Part shown: positions 32,678 through 45,319 of the stretch, piece by piece | How the letters are laid out: every line of letters starts with the position of its first letter | How positions within the stretch are numbered: the first letter of the stretch is position 1 | Assembly (NCBI GenBank): GCA_029963845.1 | Contig: JANEYF010005896.1 | Span: forward strand, 559,001 to 623,000 | Direction: 5' to 3' | Origin: Rhamnusium bicolor | Lineage: Eukaryota; Arthropoda; Insecta; Coleoptera; Cerambycidae | DNA length: 64,000 bases | Translations under genes and position numbers: made by a program | Notes under the pieces: generated by a model | What the model was told of the DNA's origin: nothing | Databases searched by the model: none | What the model saw: only the letters and a program-made list of their open reading frames with translations

Positions 32678-35090
32678 TGATGCTGAAAATGTTACTGAAA
32701 TATATGCAACTTGTATGTCTTTTTGAGATCACAAAAACAGTATTCATAATCACTAGCTAATTTTTGGGGTCATATAAAAAGTTGTTTATTTTATTAGATA
32801 AATAGAATCTGTTTTTCCCTTAGTAGTGTTGTTTCAAAAAATATGAAATCTTGATTCTAACAAAAATTATGTTAATCGCCCTAACTTTGTATGTTAAATC
32901 ATATTCTTATTACTGTTCTGTGGTTAATAGGCAGTTCAGGTAAATATGACAAATAGTTAAATTCATGTAAAAAATATCCCTTACACTGTGGGAAAATGTG
33001 TAGTAGTACCTTGGCCGCTTCAACTTACTACCATAACTAACAAATAATTGAAGGTTAGAAGTCCACCTTAGAAAATATTTCGCGTTTTAACCGCGGGCCC
33101 CTCACGAACCTGTAGATGTTTTTTTTTTAACTATCAATTGTCTAACATTAGTAGATGTTGTCTTAGATAAGTCTATAAATAGTATGTCAAATTTTTAACC
33201 AAAACATAATTTACATCGTTTGTTTTTTTTGACGTCGTATAACTGTATTATCAAGAAGAATACCTCGTTTTACGGGTGTGGCTCCAGTCATCCATATGCT
33301 CGTGTTAATGATATATTCGAATTTCTCTTCTGAGAAATCTGCATTTTTCTTTTATTTAATGGTCCTAGAAACGACATAATGTAAGTGAAGTTGATTTGTA
33401 GATTATTAATTTCTTCAAAATTGTTATAATGGTGTTTATTTAGATAAATACCATTTATTTAACCACAATACATACAAACATGTATGTGCATACATTTGTA
33501 GCAAGCTAGGAAACAAATACTACCTTATGTAAATGTCGACGTTTATAAATATTAGACAAAAATAAAAAACCCTACAGTGTTCCACTCAAACAAAAAAAAA
33601 AACATAAAAATAGGAAAACGGTAAGAAAATGTATCACTAATTAGTTTGTGATTTACGAAATAAAAACTGAAACTATCTAAATTTATTAATTTGTGTATTA
33701 GATGATAACTCATTGTATAACGATTTATTTTTAAACTAAACATGGACGTCCTCAGTAAATTGGCTGATATTATACTGTAATTATGAGGGTCCGAACTGGT
33801 GTTGAAGCTACAAACATATTTGTGGATATAAAGTAGGAAAACATATACACAGGATGGTAGAAAATCATCATTAATTTGGTACTTTGTCATTAGGTTACTA
33901 AATAAATTATAAAATCATAAGTTAAAATTTTTACCTCTTTACTCTGATAAGTTGTTATTGAATTTTCCGGAACCTTCTTGTATTAAATACCGATATCCCC
34001 AAAACATCCAAGTATTGTCCATTTTGTTTACAATACAGGTCTGATTTGGACGGCCTGAATACATATCCTTAAGATCTTAGGGAAGGGAAAATATGTATTC
34101 TCTTTGTTACATACTGCCAAAGACTAACAGTCTTAGTCTATGATACAGCTAATAGTCTTCACAAAACAAAAATTTGCAGGCAGAATTTTTAAATTAACTT
34201 GAATATAATGTAAAGAATGGACACTGAATAAAAACAATTTATAAATCACGCCATCTAGTAGTACTTTCTTGAAATTGTTTGAATTTATGCATTCATCACT
34301 AAATAGAAAACCAATAAGCCATCATTATTACAAATGATAGAATCTTCACGGAATGATTAAAATTTAAACATAAAAAACGACATCCCCAAGATCTGGATGT
34401 GATACCGAACACTTTTGTTTAGGTATTTTTTTAAAAAGCAGTATTGCAAGTTTCTTAGCAAAATGACTAAAAGGTTATTCCAAACAGTGATTGACGATGT
34501 TCCCATTTATCTTAAACTTCTAAAAGTCATCTAATTGATATCATTCTTAATGTGGATTTAATACACTGATAATCTGTATAAGCGATTTTAGTTTACCAGT
34601 TTTTAGTTGCATTTGTAACTTCATGCTCCCATTTGAATTTCCGAAATCCTACGCACCTGATGCAAAATGCATCTTAAAATATTCAATCACCACATTTAAT
34701 GTTATTTATGTGATTTTAGCATGCGAAGTCGCTGTAATTTGTCTGCTTGTTTGATGTAGTGGCCACATTCCAAAGTTTATTTATTAATATTCCTTCCAAA
34801 TAGTTAACCATTTATGTGACAATTTAATAATAACTACAAGAAAATAGGGGCTTGCCCGTTTAACAATAAATAAGTGACGGGTTGCATGCAATATTTGTTC
34901 AAAATTAATGCCAATTAAAATCACAAATTTATTGTACAGCGGTCCCATTATAGTTATGCAAAAAAAAAAAACAAAATGTACTCATTCAATTAATCCCCAC
35001 ATTGATTCACAAAAATTTACCATTTTTCAAAATAAATTCTTACTTAAATAGGTATTCATTGAACTTGGTTTACTCTTCAAAATTCGAACA
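32678..35090. other. No gene recognised
   Basis: 2.4 kb of AT-rich sequence. The longest frame (112 codons, minus, 33552-33890) is Phe/Tyr/Ser rich, with no motif that I know. No clear repeat structure. Confidence 0.6.
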
Positions 35091-35249
35091 TATTTATTGT
35101 ATTTTAATCGTTTATATCATCTAGTGTTTTACTTTCTTATACCTAATATAAGGAAGTATAGTAATTTCGACTTCGAGATTTTGATTGATTCATACGTTTT
35201 GAACCCTCCTGAATCCATTCTAACTATTTTCCAATTGATATTTGTAGGT

Positions 35250-35290
35250 GCGTGTGTGTGTGTGGATGTGAGTGTGTGTATGTGTGTATC
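35250..35290. repeat. Imperfect GT microsatellite
   Basis: A run of GTGTG interrupted by GGATGTGA and TATGTG. Confidence 0.8.
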
Positions 35291-35417
35291 CGCGATAATT
35301 AAAAAAATACTAATTTGGCAGTTAAGATTGCCAACAATATTTTAGGTGACACATTAAATTTGGTGAATGTAGTACCACCAGAAGGGACATAATGAATGAA
35401 AGAAGAAAAAAGGTACA

Positions 35418-35660
35418 ATTTCTTGGAAAAAAATTTTCTGGACGAATCTCGACGAATTATATTGAAAAAACATAACTTTATGGAAAAATCTGTCTGCACG
35501 TCTGTAGTATTGCGATAGTAACCACAGTTTTTGAGATAAAGCTTTCAAATTTGGTACACTTGCCAAAGGCAATGAAAAATTAGGTGATGAGCAAAATTGG
35601 CCAGCTGAAGGGGGTCCACTGGACCCAAACTTTTTTGTATTTGACTTTACAAAAAAAATA
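35418..35660 (+). repeat. Dispersed repeat, related to 44241-44430
   Basis: It shares ordered landmarks with 44241-44430: GACGAATCTCGACGA against GACGAACTTCGACGA, then a TCTG...GTCTG segment, TTCAAATTTGGTAC against TTCAAATTTGATAC, and a purine-rich GGGG stretch before TTTTTTGTATTTGAC/TTTTTTATTTTTAA. They are two old copies of one family whose class I cannot tell. Confidence 0.5.
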
Positions 35661-38020
35661 TATTGTTGATGAAAGATTATAAATCATGTCTACTGTATCA
35701 AGGGAATAAAATATATTTTCCAAGACCAAATTGAAATTTTGTACGCATTTGACCTCATAAAATAGGGTTAGGATAAATCTGGCAGTTTGACATTTGAAAT
35801 ATCTAATTTAGTTACAAAAATGTCAATGTTAATAAGAAGAAATTATTAAAATATATGACATTAATTATTAAAAAGTTTTTATGAAACATTTCAAGGTACG
35901 TTTTTAAAATTTAATTGAGGTGAAGAATTAAACAGAATGATTTTTGTAGATCAGGATGATATATACTGGTATAAGAAAGTTATGTGCTGGCCATATCAGA
36001 TATTTTTGTAAGATAATATTTTTTCATCCATATAAAACTGAAAATTATTGTACGTATAATAAAATTAGTACCGCCCACGTAAATTTTTCTTAATTCGTGA
36101 TACACTCCAAATAACCGTGGAATTTTATATTTGCAGTTTAAATATTCATAGGCACTCGAAAAGTAAAATAAATATAACTAAGTAAACATATTTTGGCTAT
36201 GTTTAATTTCAGATCACAAATAAGACTTGAAATACGCCGGTGTTTGTTTTGCACATTCTGAAATTAGTCTATATACAAAGTAAATACTTTTACTTCGTAG
36301 TCTTCAAAGGAAGCGACATGTGCACATGCCTTTCTACTTTTAATATTAAAATTTTGGTCTATCAAATAAAGCATTGTCAGTTTCAGTCTTTTAGTAAATT
36401 TGTTTGACTCGAGAAGTTTTTCAACATATCTAAGCGAACATGAAATCAAAATTTCGTTTTTCTTAGGATCTGTGGTGATTTAGGCAGCGAAAATATTTAC
36501 CATTTTTTCAGGGTCGACAATTATATAAAAAATCCTATTTATTAAAAAGCCTATATATAATTGAATTAATTGATATATTATTGATACGTATGCATTTATT
36601 TACATACCTGTAATATATGCAACCAGCATTGGGGCAGAAAGCCGGGATTAACGTTTGTTATATTATAAGTAACTTGGCTCTTGTTCTTCAGTTAGAAACA
36701 CGATCGCATACAGTTACTTTCGCGGAGCAGTGTTAAGAATATGGTCCGCTAACCCGGGGTACAAAACAAAGTGGTTGTTGGGTTTACCTAGATATGTCCC
36801 CCATATCTCATTTTCAGAGCATTGTTTCTCTTAATCGGTTTTGTGGTTCTATGACATTGCCATCTCTTGGATTGACGAGTAATTATAACATTTACTTCTG
36901 TTTTCTTCTTAGTCGTCTGTTGGCTTTGATAATTGTATGAGTGTCATGTATATTATCTTTTGTCTTCCAACTGGGTTTGTTTTCCTCTAAATTATTTTCT
37001 ACGTGTTTTGTCACTTACTTATTTCTTAAGATTTTGGTAGATATACGGGCCACTTATTCTATCTATTTTTTCTTGGAAACTGATGAGCTATTCTCATCAC
37101 CACGAAGCAAAATCAGTTCTCGATGCTTGCCTCCATTTTGGTATCCTATTAATCATCTATGCTTCTCCAGTTCCTTCTTTTATCCATATTATTAAATAAG
37201 AGCTTTTTCAATCATTGCGTGTACCGTTACCAAAATAAAAAATATTTCAAATGATTCTAAAAATATTGTGATCAAAAATTTATTTTAAATCACTTTTTCA
37301 ATTCAGTAGATTTCAAGATAACAATCTTAATGTTGATGTTTTTCAACAGTATTTTTTTTAATGGAGTAATAAAAATACTATCCTTTTTTAGAAATAATTC
37401 ACACCTATTTACACATATTTAAAACAAGCAAGGCAAACGTCTGTTGCCATTTTCGTCCTTCTCGTTTTAGTGCTTTAAATAATCCGTTTGTACTACAAAT
37501 ATTTTTAAAGATAGAACTTGGAACAGCTTGGTATAGGTACATCTGGTATTCTAATCTTTGATCTGTTTCCTATGTTAGTAAGTGGTGTCTCATTTTATTA
37601 TAGATGTAAATAAGCTGGATCTAGGCCACATCATTAAAGTTGAACGTATTCATAAAACGCATATAAAAACATTAATTAAGAGTCATTATTTGAGACCTAC
37701 CAGGATATGAACCATTAAGTAGCTTAATATGTACATTTTTGAACATTAGGGACGTATTCGTATAGTGCTGTGTTTGCCAGGATATTTTCTAGATAACGTT
37801 AACTAGTATTGTCAGAGAGCTGTTATGTATAAAATGAGCAGAAGTACTGGATTTTCTACTAATTGGAATAAATATTTAGTTAATTAACTCGGATTTGTAT
37901 ACTTCCGGTTATCTGCGTATACGCCGGAGGCTTTAAACGACAAAATAACGATTTCACCTTCAGACAATGGTTAATAACTATTTATTTGTGTTGCATGTGT
38001 TATTAAATTAGTTTATCCTG
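35661..38020. other. No gene recognised
   Basis: AT-rich. Frames at 36264-36449 (minus) and 36941-37195 (plus) match nothing that I recognise. Confidence 0.55.
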
Positions 38021-38100
38021 CTATGTCGGTCAGACTAGAAAATACTCATAAATTCGACTAAAAGAACACGAGAGAATTATAAATAATAAAAATTAATGAA
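38020..38100 (+). pseudogene. Penelope GIY-YIG fragment (plus)
   Basis: Plus-strand translation gives CYVGQTRKYS, a stop, then IRLKEHERIINN, the GIY-YIG endonuclease signature (YVGQTxRSxxxRxKEH) of Penelope-like elements. Only about 25 codons are recognisable. Confidence 0.6.
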
Positions 38101-38339
38101 GATTCCTTCATCATTAAGTAAACCATTACAATTACAAATTATGAATTTTGTTACCTATATTAAATTTATTCGCATATAAATAATTTTTCAATTTTTTTTT
38201 TATTAAATGGTAATAAAATAATAGTATTCAAAAAAAGGGTGAAAACAACATAAAAACTTTATTAATTATGTAAGAATTAGTTATTTCTTGTTCTATGTTC
38301 ATATTTCGATATTCTTTTTTATCATTATTACTGAAATTG

Positions 38340-38470
38340 ATTTTTAAAACAAGGATACGTCTCCTGCATTTCTTTTATGTATTTTTGAAAACATTACGTA
38401 TAATGTTCTTTAACTCTAATTGATATGTGTCTACCTGTCTGTCCAACATATCCATACGGTCTTGAGAACA
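38340..38470 (-). pseudogene. Penelope GIY-YIG fragment (minus)
   Basis: The minus strand reads YGYVGQTGRHISIRVKEHYT, a better-preserved GIY-YIG signature than the plus-strand fragment 350 bp away and in the opposite orientation. It then decays. The pair may be the remains of one inverted Penelope insertion, as at 14.3-16.4 kb, or of two insertions. Confidence 0.65.
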
Positions 38471-38479
38471 ATAATTAAT

Positions 38480-39980
38480 AAAATCATTCCTTTTTATAAA
38501 ATGTACATACCAAGTATTGTATTACCATTTTGTCTGAACATATTTCTATTTCTAATATGTTTCCTATAGAAATTCATAAAATTATCATGAATTTTAATTG
38601 TTATTCCTGAGCGCCTGAGAGCAAATTCAGTCCATGCCGTACTGCACATAAATCTGTCTCATATTTAATCAGAATTACTTGTCTAACTGGAAATAAGCGA
38701 ACTTGAATGAATAATGCATTTCATATTTTTGAAATTTTTAAGCCCCTCGGCGAGATTTCTATAGCAGTAACGTACTTAATATGATAAATAGAAGAATAAT
38801 TGATTGTTTCCAAAGGATGAAAGCTCATTGCTATCCGTCTGTATATAATATTTAAAACAAACGGGAACTGAAAATATGTTATATGTTAACAAGTGTATTT
38901 ATAAAGCAAATGCTTGTTAGTTTTTCAGTCGGATCTGATATATGTAAATTTTGCTCTGATCTGTTTTTATTCATACGAACGAACGTTCACAATCCGAGAG
39001 GAAACTTCTGTTATACATAATGAAACGGAATTGATTTTACATGAGAGCTTGTTTCTGAACTTAAAACGCTAACATTAACTATGAATTTAAATATAGTGGT
39101 AAGTATAAATAGTATTTGCCACTCAGAAATTTTCGGTGAATCAAATGGCATTCTGTTATATACAAAGAATTAGAATGTCGGAATATTAAATCCGTGTGCA
39201 AACGTTTCGGATTTATTAATAAATAACGATCATCTAGCCTTTTGATGGGCATTAACTTTCTTAGGACTACTTTTTGATACGTGTCTATATTGGGTTTTTT
39301 TCATGAGCCATGAAACTTTTTCCTTACAAAATGAATAAGCCTGTATATACAATTCAGTAATTAACATAATAGTGGATTACATCAATATGCCTATTGTGAC
39401 TTCCGTGACGGTTTGTTATAATTTCAATAATTAGAGCAGACGCCACCACAACATTTTTGTTAGTATTTTTACTTTTAAACATAAATAGGTCGAGGACAAA
39501 GCTAGTTTGCATGAACTGTAGGTATTAAAACAATATAATATTCCTGTAAGTTAATTAATACATGGTTATCAATAAATTACTCAAGTTATACACACTTTTT
39601 TGTTAATTACATTTGTACTTTTTAGTTTCATTTGAGACCATGGAGGGATATATCCCCCTTATCGCCCCCGTAAATACGCTACTGCACTAGTCTAACAAAA
39701 ACATTGAAAATGAAATTTACAGTGTCACTATAATAGTATCTACGAAAATATTCACAGCAATTACGAAAAAATACGAAACTAAACACAGGTACAAGACAAC
39801 TTCGGCCCATCTAGTTCGATCTCATCATCATGCCATTAAGTTATTTTTCTGTAAAACACATACTTATTCTTTCCTCCGGACTGCACATTTCGTGCGTCAT
39901 ATCGTCACATTTTATAAAATAGGTATAATATTTATGAGTTTCTTTAATACTTGAACAAGCGAACACCAGGTATTAGACTC
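38480..39980. other. No gene recognised
   Basis: AT-rich spacer without long frames or visible repeats. Confidence 0.55.
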
Positions 39981-39984
39981 AACC

Positions 39985-41145
39985 TCGTTTATTGATTCTG
40001 TGAAATATGGATCATTTATAAAAGCTGCCTTATCTGAGGACCATCCAAAATTTCGGCCTTCAGTTTTTCTGTGTTAATCCCAAGAAATTAATGTGACAAG
40101 TAGCCAAAACAAGTTCCATCTCGATTCAATGCTTCTACCATTTACCTCATAAGCCCCAGTTTGATAAGCAAGGGTGGAAGAATGATTTTCTCTCTCTCAA
40201 CCAATGAAGTTGATGACGTTGTATGCTCCTTCTACCATAACTTTTCTTGCAGGCCATATTCTTTTAATCCAGTGCTTATTCTTAGCTCTGCTGCCCCAAA
40301 AACATAAAAAGCAGGGATATTTTATTGCTGTCCAAGGAGGAAATTTACTATCTTTAGATCAACACAAATCACCCACTGATATTTTCATACTTGATTTTTT
40401 TTAGAACTAGCGATATTGTCTCTTACTCCTGGTAGAATGTCCAATAGGTATAGAGCCATATTTATTACCATTGTATAAAAGGACACATTTCAAACTTCGC
40501 TTTGAACTATCAATAAAAAAGACGCCATTCGCCTGATGTGTATTCTGACAAACCAATTTCCTCTGAGAGGCCATTTATATCATTACAGAATATCAGGTTA
40601 TCTTCCTTTTCTCTTATGATAAAATGTAATATTAGTACCTGAATAGAGTTGGTTATTTTCATTTAATCTGGAGACAAGTAATTTGGAAGGCTAAGGTCTC
40701 TAATGAGATCATACAGCTCTTATTGAGTGAAACGTAGGAGATTTGCTTAAGCTCCTTCAAAATCACTGTCACTTTATCCAGATCTGTCTCAGACGTTGAT
40801 GTATCAATATCTGAAAGCATAGGCAGGTTGCGATGGAACGGATATTTCTTCAGAATGCGGTAGAGGACTCCTCACTGAATCCAGATCAGGATATATTCAT
40901 TTGTGCGGATTACTGTGATTAATGCCTTTGATGGTTTCGAGAAAAAATAGCATCAAAATGGTTTTTTGGTTCCCGCCAAACCATTGGTATTCCAAACATT
41001 AGGCACTTCCTCTTTCCATTTGTCCACTATCGCAAATGTTCAACGCATGTTTTACATAAGAAATGTAGAGTCCAACATTTATCCTGGTCCTCTAACTGGA
41101 CGCCAAAATAAGCCAGATAGGCCCTTTTTAACACGCTTTTATTAG
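39985..41145 (-). pseudogene. Relic of widespread repeat-associated ORF, function unknown
   Basis: Minus-strand frames read in order: AYFGVQLEDQDKCW and CKTCVEHLR (C-x2-C, about 41050-41130), GIPMVWREPKNHF, then ELYDLIRDLSLPNYLS, ICNDINGLSEEIGLSEYTSG in part, EWRLFIDSSKRSLKCVLLYN, YGSIPIGHS, a W-x-R-AKNKHW segment, PLLIKLGLMR and KLKAEILDGPQIRQLL (about 40050). From memory this is the same domain order as an uncharacterised multi-copy protein family found across arthropods and other animals. At least eight stops or frame changes interrupt it. I do not know its biochemical role or whether it is mobile. Flanking inverted repeats were not found. Confidence 0.7.
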
Positions 41146-41156
41146 CTTCACTTGTA

Positions 41157-41388
41157 TGTATGTTTGTTTGTTTGTTTGTTTGTAACCGACTCTTTGGACT
41201 CGATTTTGACCCACTTTTAAACGGACAGATTTAATTGAAACTTTGTACACTTACGAAGAACCGGTAACAATACAATAATTTGATAAGTTTATATCATTAT
41301 GCTCATCAGGATCGCCAGTCCTTTCCTCACGTATCCTCTGCGTGAGAGCAATAGGCTTAATATTGTAAGTATATTCCGTGATTCTCAG
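41157..41388 (+). repeat. TTTG microsatellite and attached repeat body
   Basis: A TGTT/TTTG run at about 41157-41183 leads into AACCGACTCTTTGGACTCG and further text of a sort I recall from dispersed insect repeats. It leads directly into the tRNA-like unit at 41389. No coding content. Confidence 0.5.
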
Positions 41389-41471
41389 TTCGGTCGTTGG
41401 CCGAGCGGGCAAGTCTTAGTCGACGCGAAACGACGGACTCCTCGGGCGTGAGTTCAAATCCCATAGCTGAA
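41389..41471 (+). repeat. tRNA-derived SINE head (Ser/Leu type)
   Basis: A-box-like TGGCCGAGCGGGC (41398-41410) and B-box-like GAGTTCAAATC (about 41450-41460) are spaced as in a long-variable-arm tRNA. TTCGGT and the terminal GCTGAA can pair as a weak acceptor stem, and GTCG/CGAC as an anticodon stem around ACGCGAAA. The loop size and weak T-stem argue against a working tRNA. An A-rich tail follows. Likely a SINE head or tRNA pseudogene. Confidence 0.6.
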
Positions 41472-41547
41472 ATAAAAAAATATATTTTTTTTCAGAAATA
41501 TCTGTTGGATCGTAATATGTTATAATATCAGCATCAATAAGCAATAT

Positions 41548-41911
41548 AAATATAGTTTAAAAAACTACAAAACACGCTTTCATAGCACATCAAACTAAAA
41601 AGTGAAAAATAAATATAGTTTAAAAAAACTAAAAAACACGCTTTTAAAGCACATCAAACTAAAAAGTGAAAAATAATTATTAATATAAACTGAAAACAAT
41701 AATGAACAAAAAATACTAGTATTATTGTGAAAAAAGCGTGGGGCGCTTTGTGGCATATTTTTCGTATGTCGAACAACCCACGCTTTTTTCACAATAATAC
41801 TAGTATTTTTCGTTCATTATTGTTTTCAGTTTATATTAATAATTATTTTTCACTTTTTAGTTTGATGTGCTTTAAAAGCGTGTTTTTTAGTTTTTTTAAA
41901 CTATATTTATT
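41548..41911. repeat. Near-perfect 135-bp-arm hairpin with tandem arm
   Basis: The left arm 41608-41742 and right arm 41777-41911 are equal in length and reverse-complementary with only one mismatch that I can see (near 41708/41811). The 34-base loop is at 41743-41776. A diverged 63-bp copy of the arm's outer part precedes it in tandem (41548-41610). Mirrored 62- and 65-codon frames on the two strands are by-products of the symmetry and not separate genes. No target duplication was identified. Confidence 0.9.
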
Positions 41912-42830
41912 GTAAAGTCAGAAACAGGTTTTCTGCTTTCTTTCAAATTACATATGTAACATATGTAACAAAAAAACGTCTGGATGATTCACACAGTTAC
42001 GTCTACTTGTGGAAGTCATAGTTTTTATACAAGGTATGAAAATACTATTTTGGTCTCTAAATACACCATTATTTCATTAATTTTGCATTTTATCAGACCA
42101 AAATTTATTATATTGTATCTCAAAAACTAGAGCTCCTACGAAAAAAACTACGATACACTTTTCGAATCGGCACATCAAAAATATCTCAAATCAATGCTTA
42201 GTTTCCGACACCAAGACAAAAACATTTTTTTGTGGACCTGTATTAACGATCTGCACAAGAAACCTTGCAAATTCATGTCTCATGGAACCAACCATGGTGG
42301 ATGATTACATCTGCTCGAAGCATTACCTTAAAAATTGTATAAAACTAAGTTCCATGAATTCGCGAGCTGACGCACGTTGTTAAAGATCCCTATATAAGTG
42401 GTGCAAGATAAAGTTCCTCAAGTTAGGGATCACATAAGTTTATATGAACTATTATTTCAGTTAAATTCAGAAATTTGATAATTTGTTTGGCAATAGGGAA
42501 TTCTCATCAGCACATACCAAAACGTAATGGCTTACGCCGAAATTAGTTGGAAATTTGTTAACATAACGGAACAAAACTTGGGAATTTTCATTCATATATC
42601 ACTTTTTATGCTAATATAAATAACCTTACACAAAATTAACATATCCTGTGACCAGTTTTTAGTATTTTATGTTAACTTTTAAATAATTTAAACAGCAAAT
42701 ATATTTTATACGTCATTTTCAGAATAATATTTATATCTTGTTAATTTTCTGATATATGTGTTTCTAGTGATTACTAATTAATTTTTGCTACACATGAAAG
42801 GTGTTAGATTTTTGGTACTTTGACGTAACA
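41912..42830. other. No gene recognised
   Basis: No significant frame and no clear inverted repeat. Confidence 0.55.
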
Positions 42831-42834
42831 ACAC

Positions 42835-43265
42835 TAACAAAACTATATTGGGCAAACGATCAATTCAGACTAGGCTTAAAGATCATTTGGCTCATCTCAA
42901 ATTTGGATTAATAGATAAGTTTGAGAGCAACCATAAAAGACAGATATGAGCAAATCACGGTTAATTAGAAGTATAACAAATAATAGACAGCTGGATTCAT
43001 TTGAAGGTTTACAAAATGCAAATATAATATGAATACTAACAGAGGACCTTTCCCAAATAGTCAGCTTAACTAGTTTGTGAGTCATGGTGATGCTACGCTG
43101 ACGACACCAAGACTAATTGATCTCAAGAAGCGAGATGAGAATTTAGGTAACAACGGACGTTTTTAAGATATGTGTAGTATTAATTACCTCCAGATAATGC
43201 CAACTTGATTGGCGAAACGCGCGTCTAGCTGTAGTACCCAGTGTTTTCATATTTGTAGTAGAAAA
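42835..43265 (+). pseudogene. Penelope GIY-YIG and 3' end
   Basis: Plus-strand translation gives LYWANDQFRLGLKDHLAHLKFG, a decayed GIY-YIG block aligned with the YVGQTxxxxxTRxxEHMAHLKYG copy at 15.7 kb. The 3' UTR follows with ATTACCTCCAGATAATGCC (43186 onward) and GGCGAAACGCGCGTCTAG, the same terminal sequence seen at 14.3, 16.3 and 50.4 kb. It is a 5'-truncated insertion. Confidence 0.7.
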
Positions 43266-44240
43266 TAATTCAGTTGTTTCTTATTTATTTTATAAACCTG
43301 TCTATTGGACAACTGTGTATAATTGCCTGGAAAATTAAACGGCAATTATTAAATACACAAGTCATTTATACAGTTTTTAAAGAATTGTAAATGAGAAAAT
43401 AATTTTTAGCCATAAAATTAAAAAAACGTTAACTTTTTATATCTTCACATTAACTCTTGTAATTAAAATTTATTGACAATTATTAGCACCATAAACGCAG
43501 TTAGGTATTCAACTAGGATGATAGAGAGAAGCTCAATAATATATTTTTTTGTCAACTATTTTCTTTTTCCTTCTTGTATACAATATTTGATTCATACGAT
43601 AATACTATAGTTGCAGGTATGAAATGTGACATGGTAAACCAACTCCTTTATCGAGGGTACGTCCTGCGACCTGATTTAACACGTCAATTTCTAACGAATT
43701 TCTGAAAAATCAAGTAAACCACACAAAAAAACTGACGTTATTTTTGACAGCTTTCCAGAAGATATTGTCTTTTCTATTTGTAATATATTTTTTTAATGTT
43801 TGTCGTTAATGAATGAGAAAAAGTAACAGCGGCATGATATATTCTAAAGGTTTATTATGTTGGCTATATAAAAATCACTAAAGTTGTTATCAGAATGGCC
43901 AATATTATGCAATAAATTTAGGCCTATTTTATTTGGTAATACAGTGATCTTGCATCAACAGACGACACCAAGTCCGACGCTAATAAAATTGCCAAGGGCC
44001 CCCGAGCAGGTTTCGAATAGGCTCACTTTTATGGGCCCCATTAATATGTTATAAATTTTGTATTTTGGGGAATTATACAATACCGGTTTTGGGGATTAAT
44101 TTTACTTGGTTTATAACAAAAAAAATCGGTCTCGGCTAGGTGCACCTCGACAGTACTTTCTCATCATCACACAATTTGAAATTAACGAAATAAATAATTT
44201 CGGTTAAAAATATTAATACTAAAGTGAAAAAAATTTAAAA
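43266..44240. other. No gene recognised
   Basis: AT-rich, with no reading frame worth calling. Confidence 0.55.
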
Positions 44241-44430
44241 TATTTTAATTGCATTTCTAGACGAACTTCGACGACAAAAATTCTGCCTTAGTATCTGTAC
44301 CTATGTATCGCGAGAAAAGTTACAAGTTTCGAGACCAAATTTTCAAATTTGATACGACTAGAGGCCATGGAAAAGGACAAATATGCCCGTTGGAAAGGGG
44401 TTTACGAGACTCCAAATTTTTTATTTTTAA
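44241..44430 (+). repeat. Dispersed repeat, second copy
   Basis: Shares landmarks in the same order with 35418-35660. A 67-codon frame overlaps it but shows no protein motif. Confidence 0.5.
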
Positions 44431-45315
44431 TTTTACAAATCTTGTATATAATATAGTAATTGTATCTGAGTTTTTCGTTTTCATTTATATTATTCTATTT
44501 ATTTGAAAGAATTGAACAAAAATAGTTATTCGTATTGGGCAACGATCGATTGCAGTTATTACAACTAGTTTGGCGTTAAAAGCTTACATCGAACAGAAAT
44601 TGAAATCATTTTTAATTTCCAACATGGGGGGTCTGTACCCGAAATCTGCTTTAGGCTATACTACTGAACCATAATAAAAAACGTTATTTCAAAAGCGTCT
44701 ATTAGCTTGTATTACCAACTAAAAATTTAACAGTAGAACAGAGTAGTAAAAGCAATACAGTTGTATTAATCAGAAATAGACTGACAAGATTATGGATGCA
44801 TTTTTGTTGTTGGGAATTAATTTAGTCAATAAAGTTAATGTTTTATGCTAAATTAAGATACTTAAATTTATTAATGGTTTTGCTACCCATAGTGTTATGT
44901 AAATTAATTATTCCCACTGCTCCAATTAGCACAAAAAACTGAGAGCACATAGTATACACATCGACATCAGTCGACCGGTTAGGGGAGAGTGGGGACCTTC
45001 ATAAAAAATATTATACTGGGAAGTAACTGAAACTTTTAAGGCCAGAGGTTCAAAATGTTTATTAGATGCGTAAATAAAATTTTATATCGCATACAAATTG
45101 ACTTAAATTTTAAATATTTAATGTACTTTGTTTTTACTGAAACTTATGAGCGTTTAATAAATAAAACATATCAGATAAATCAGACGACCCTCAAAGCCTC
45201 AAAGTAGAAGCTGTCCAGGAAATAACTTGAACACACAACCATTTCCTCCGGCATTTCTGTCTGTCCGAGCTGAGATTCCAACTCAGAAGTAGATAGACAG
45301 TACATGTAGTCGAGA
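44431..45315. other. No gene recognised
   Basis: AT-rich spacer. No notable feature. Confidence 0.55.
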
Positions 45316-45319
45316 TTGT

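Noticed and set aside
36941..37195. 84-codon frame as a membrane protein
   Set aside because: Hydrophobicity follows from T-rich DNA; no start context, homology or neighbouring exon.
41389..41471. Functional tRNA-Ser or tRNA-Leu gene
   Set aside because: The anticodon loop has 8 bases, the T-stem pairs poorly and an A-rich tail follows, which fits a SINE head better.
41595..41915. Two similar small proteins encoded divergently
   Set aside because: They are mirror images caused by the long hairpin and not a duplicated gene pair.
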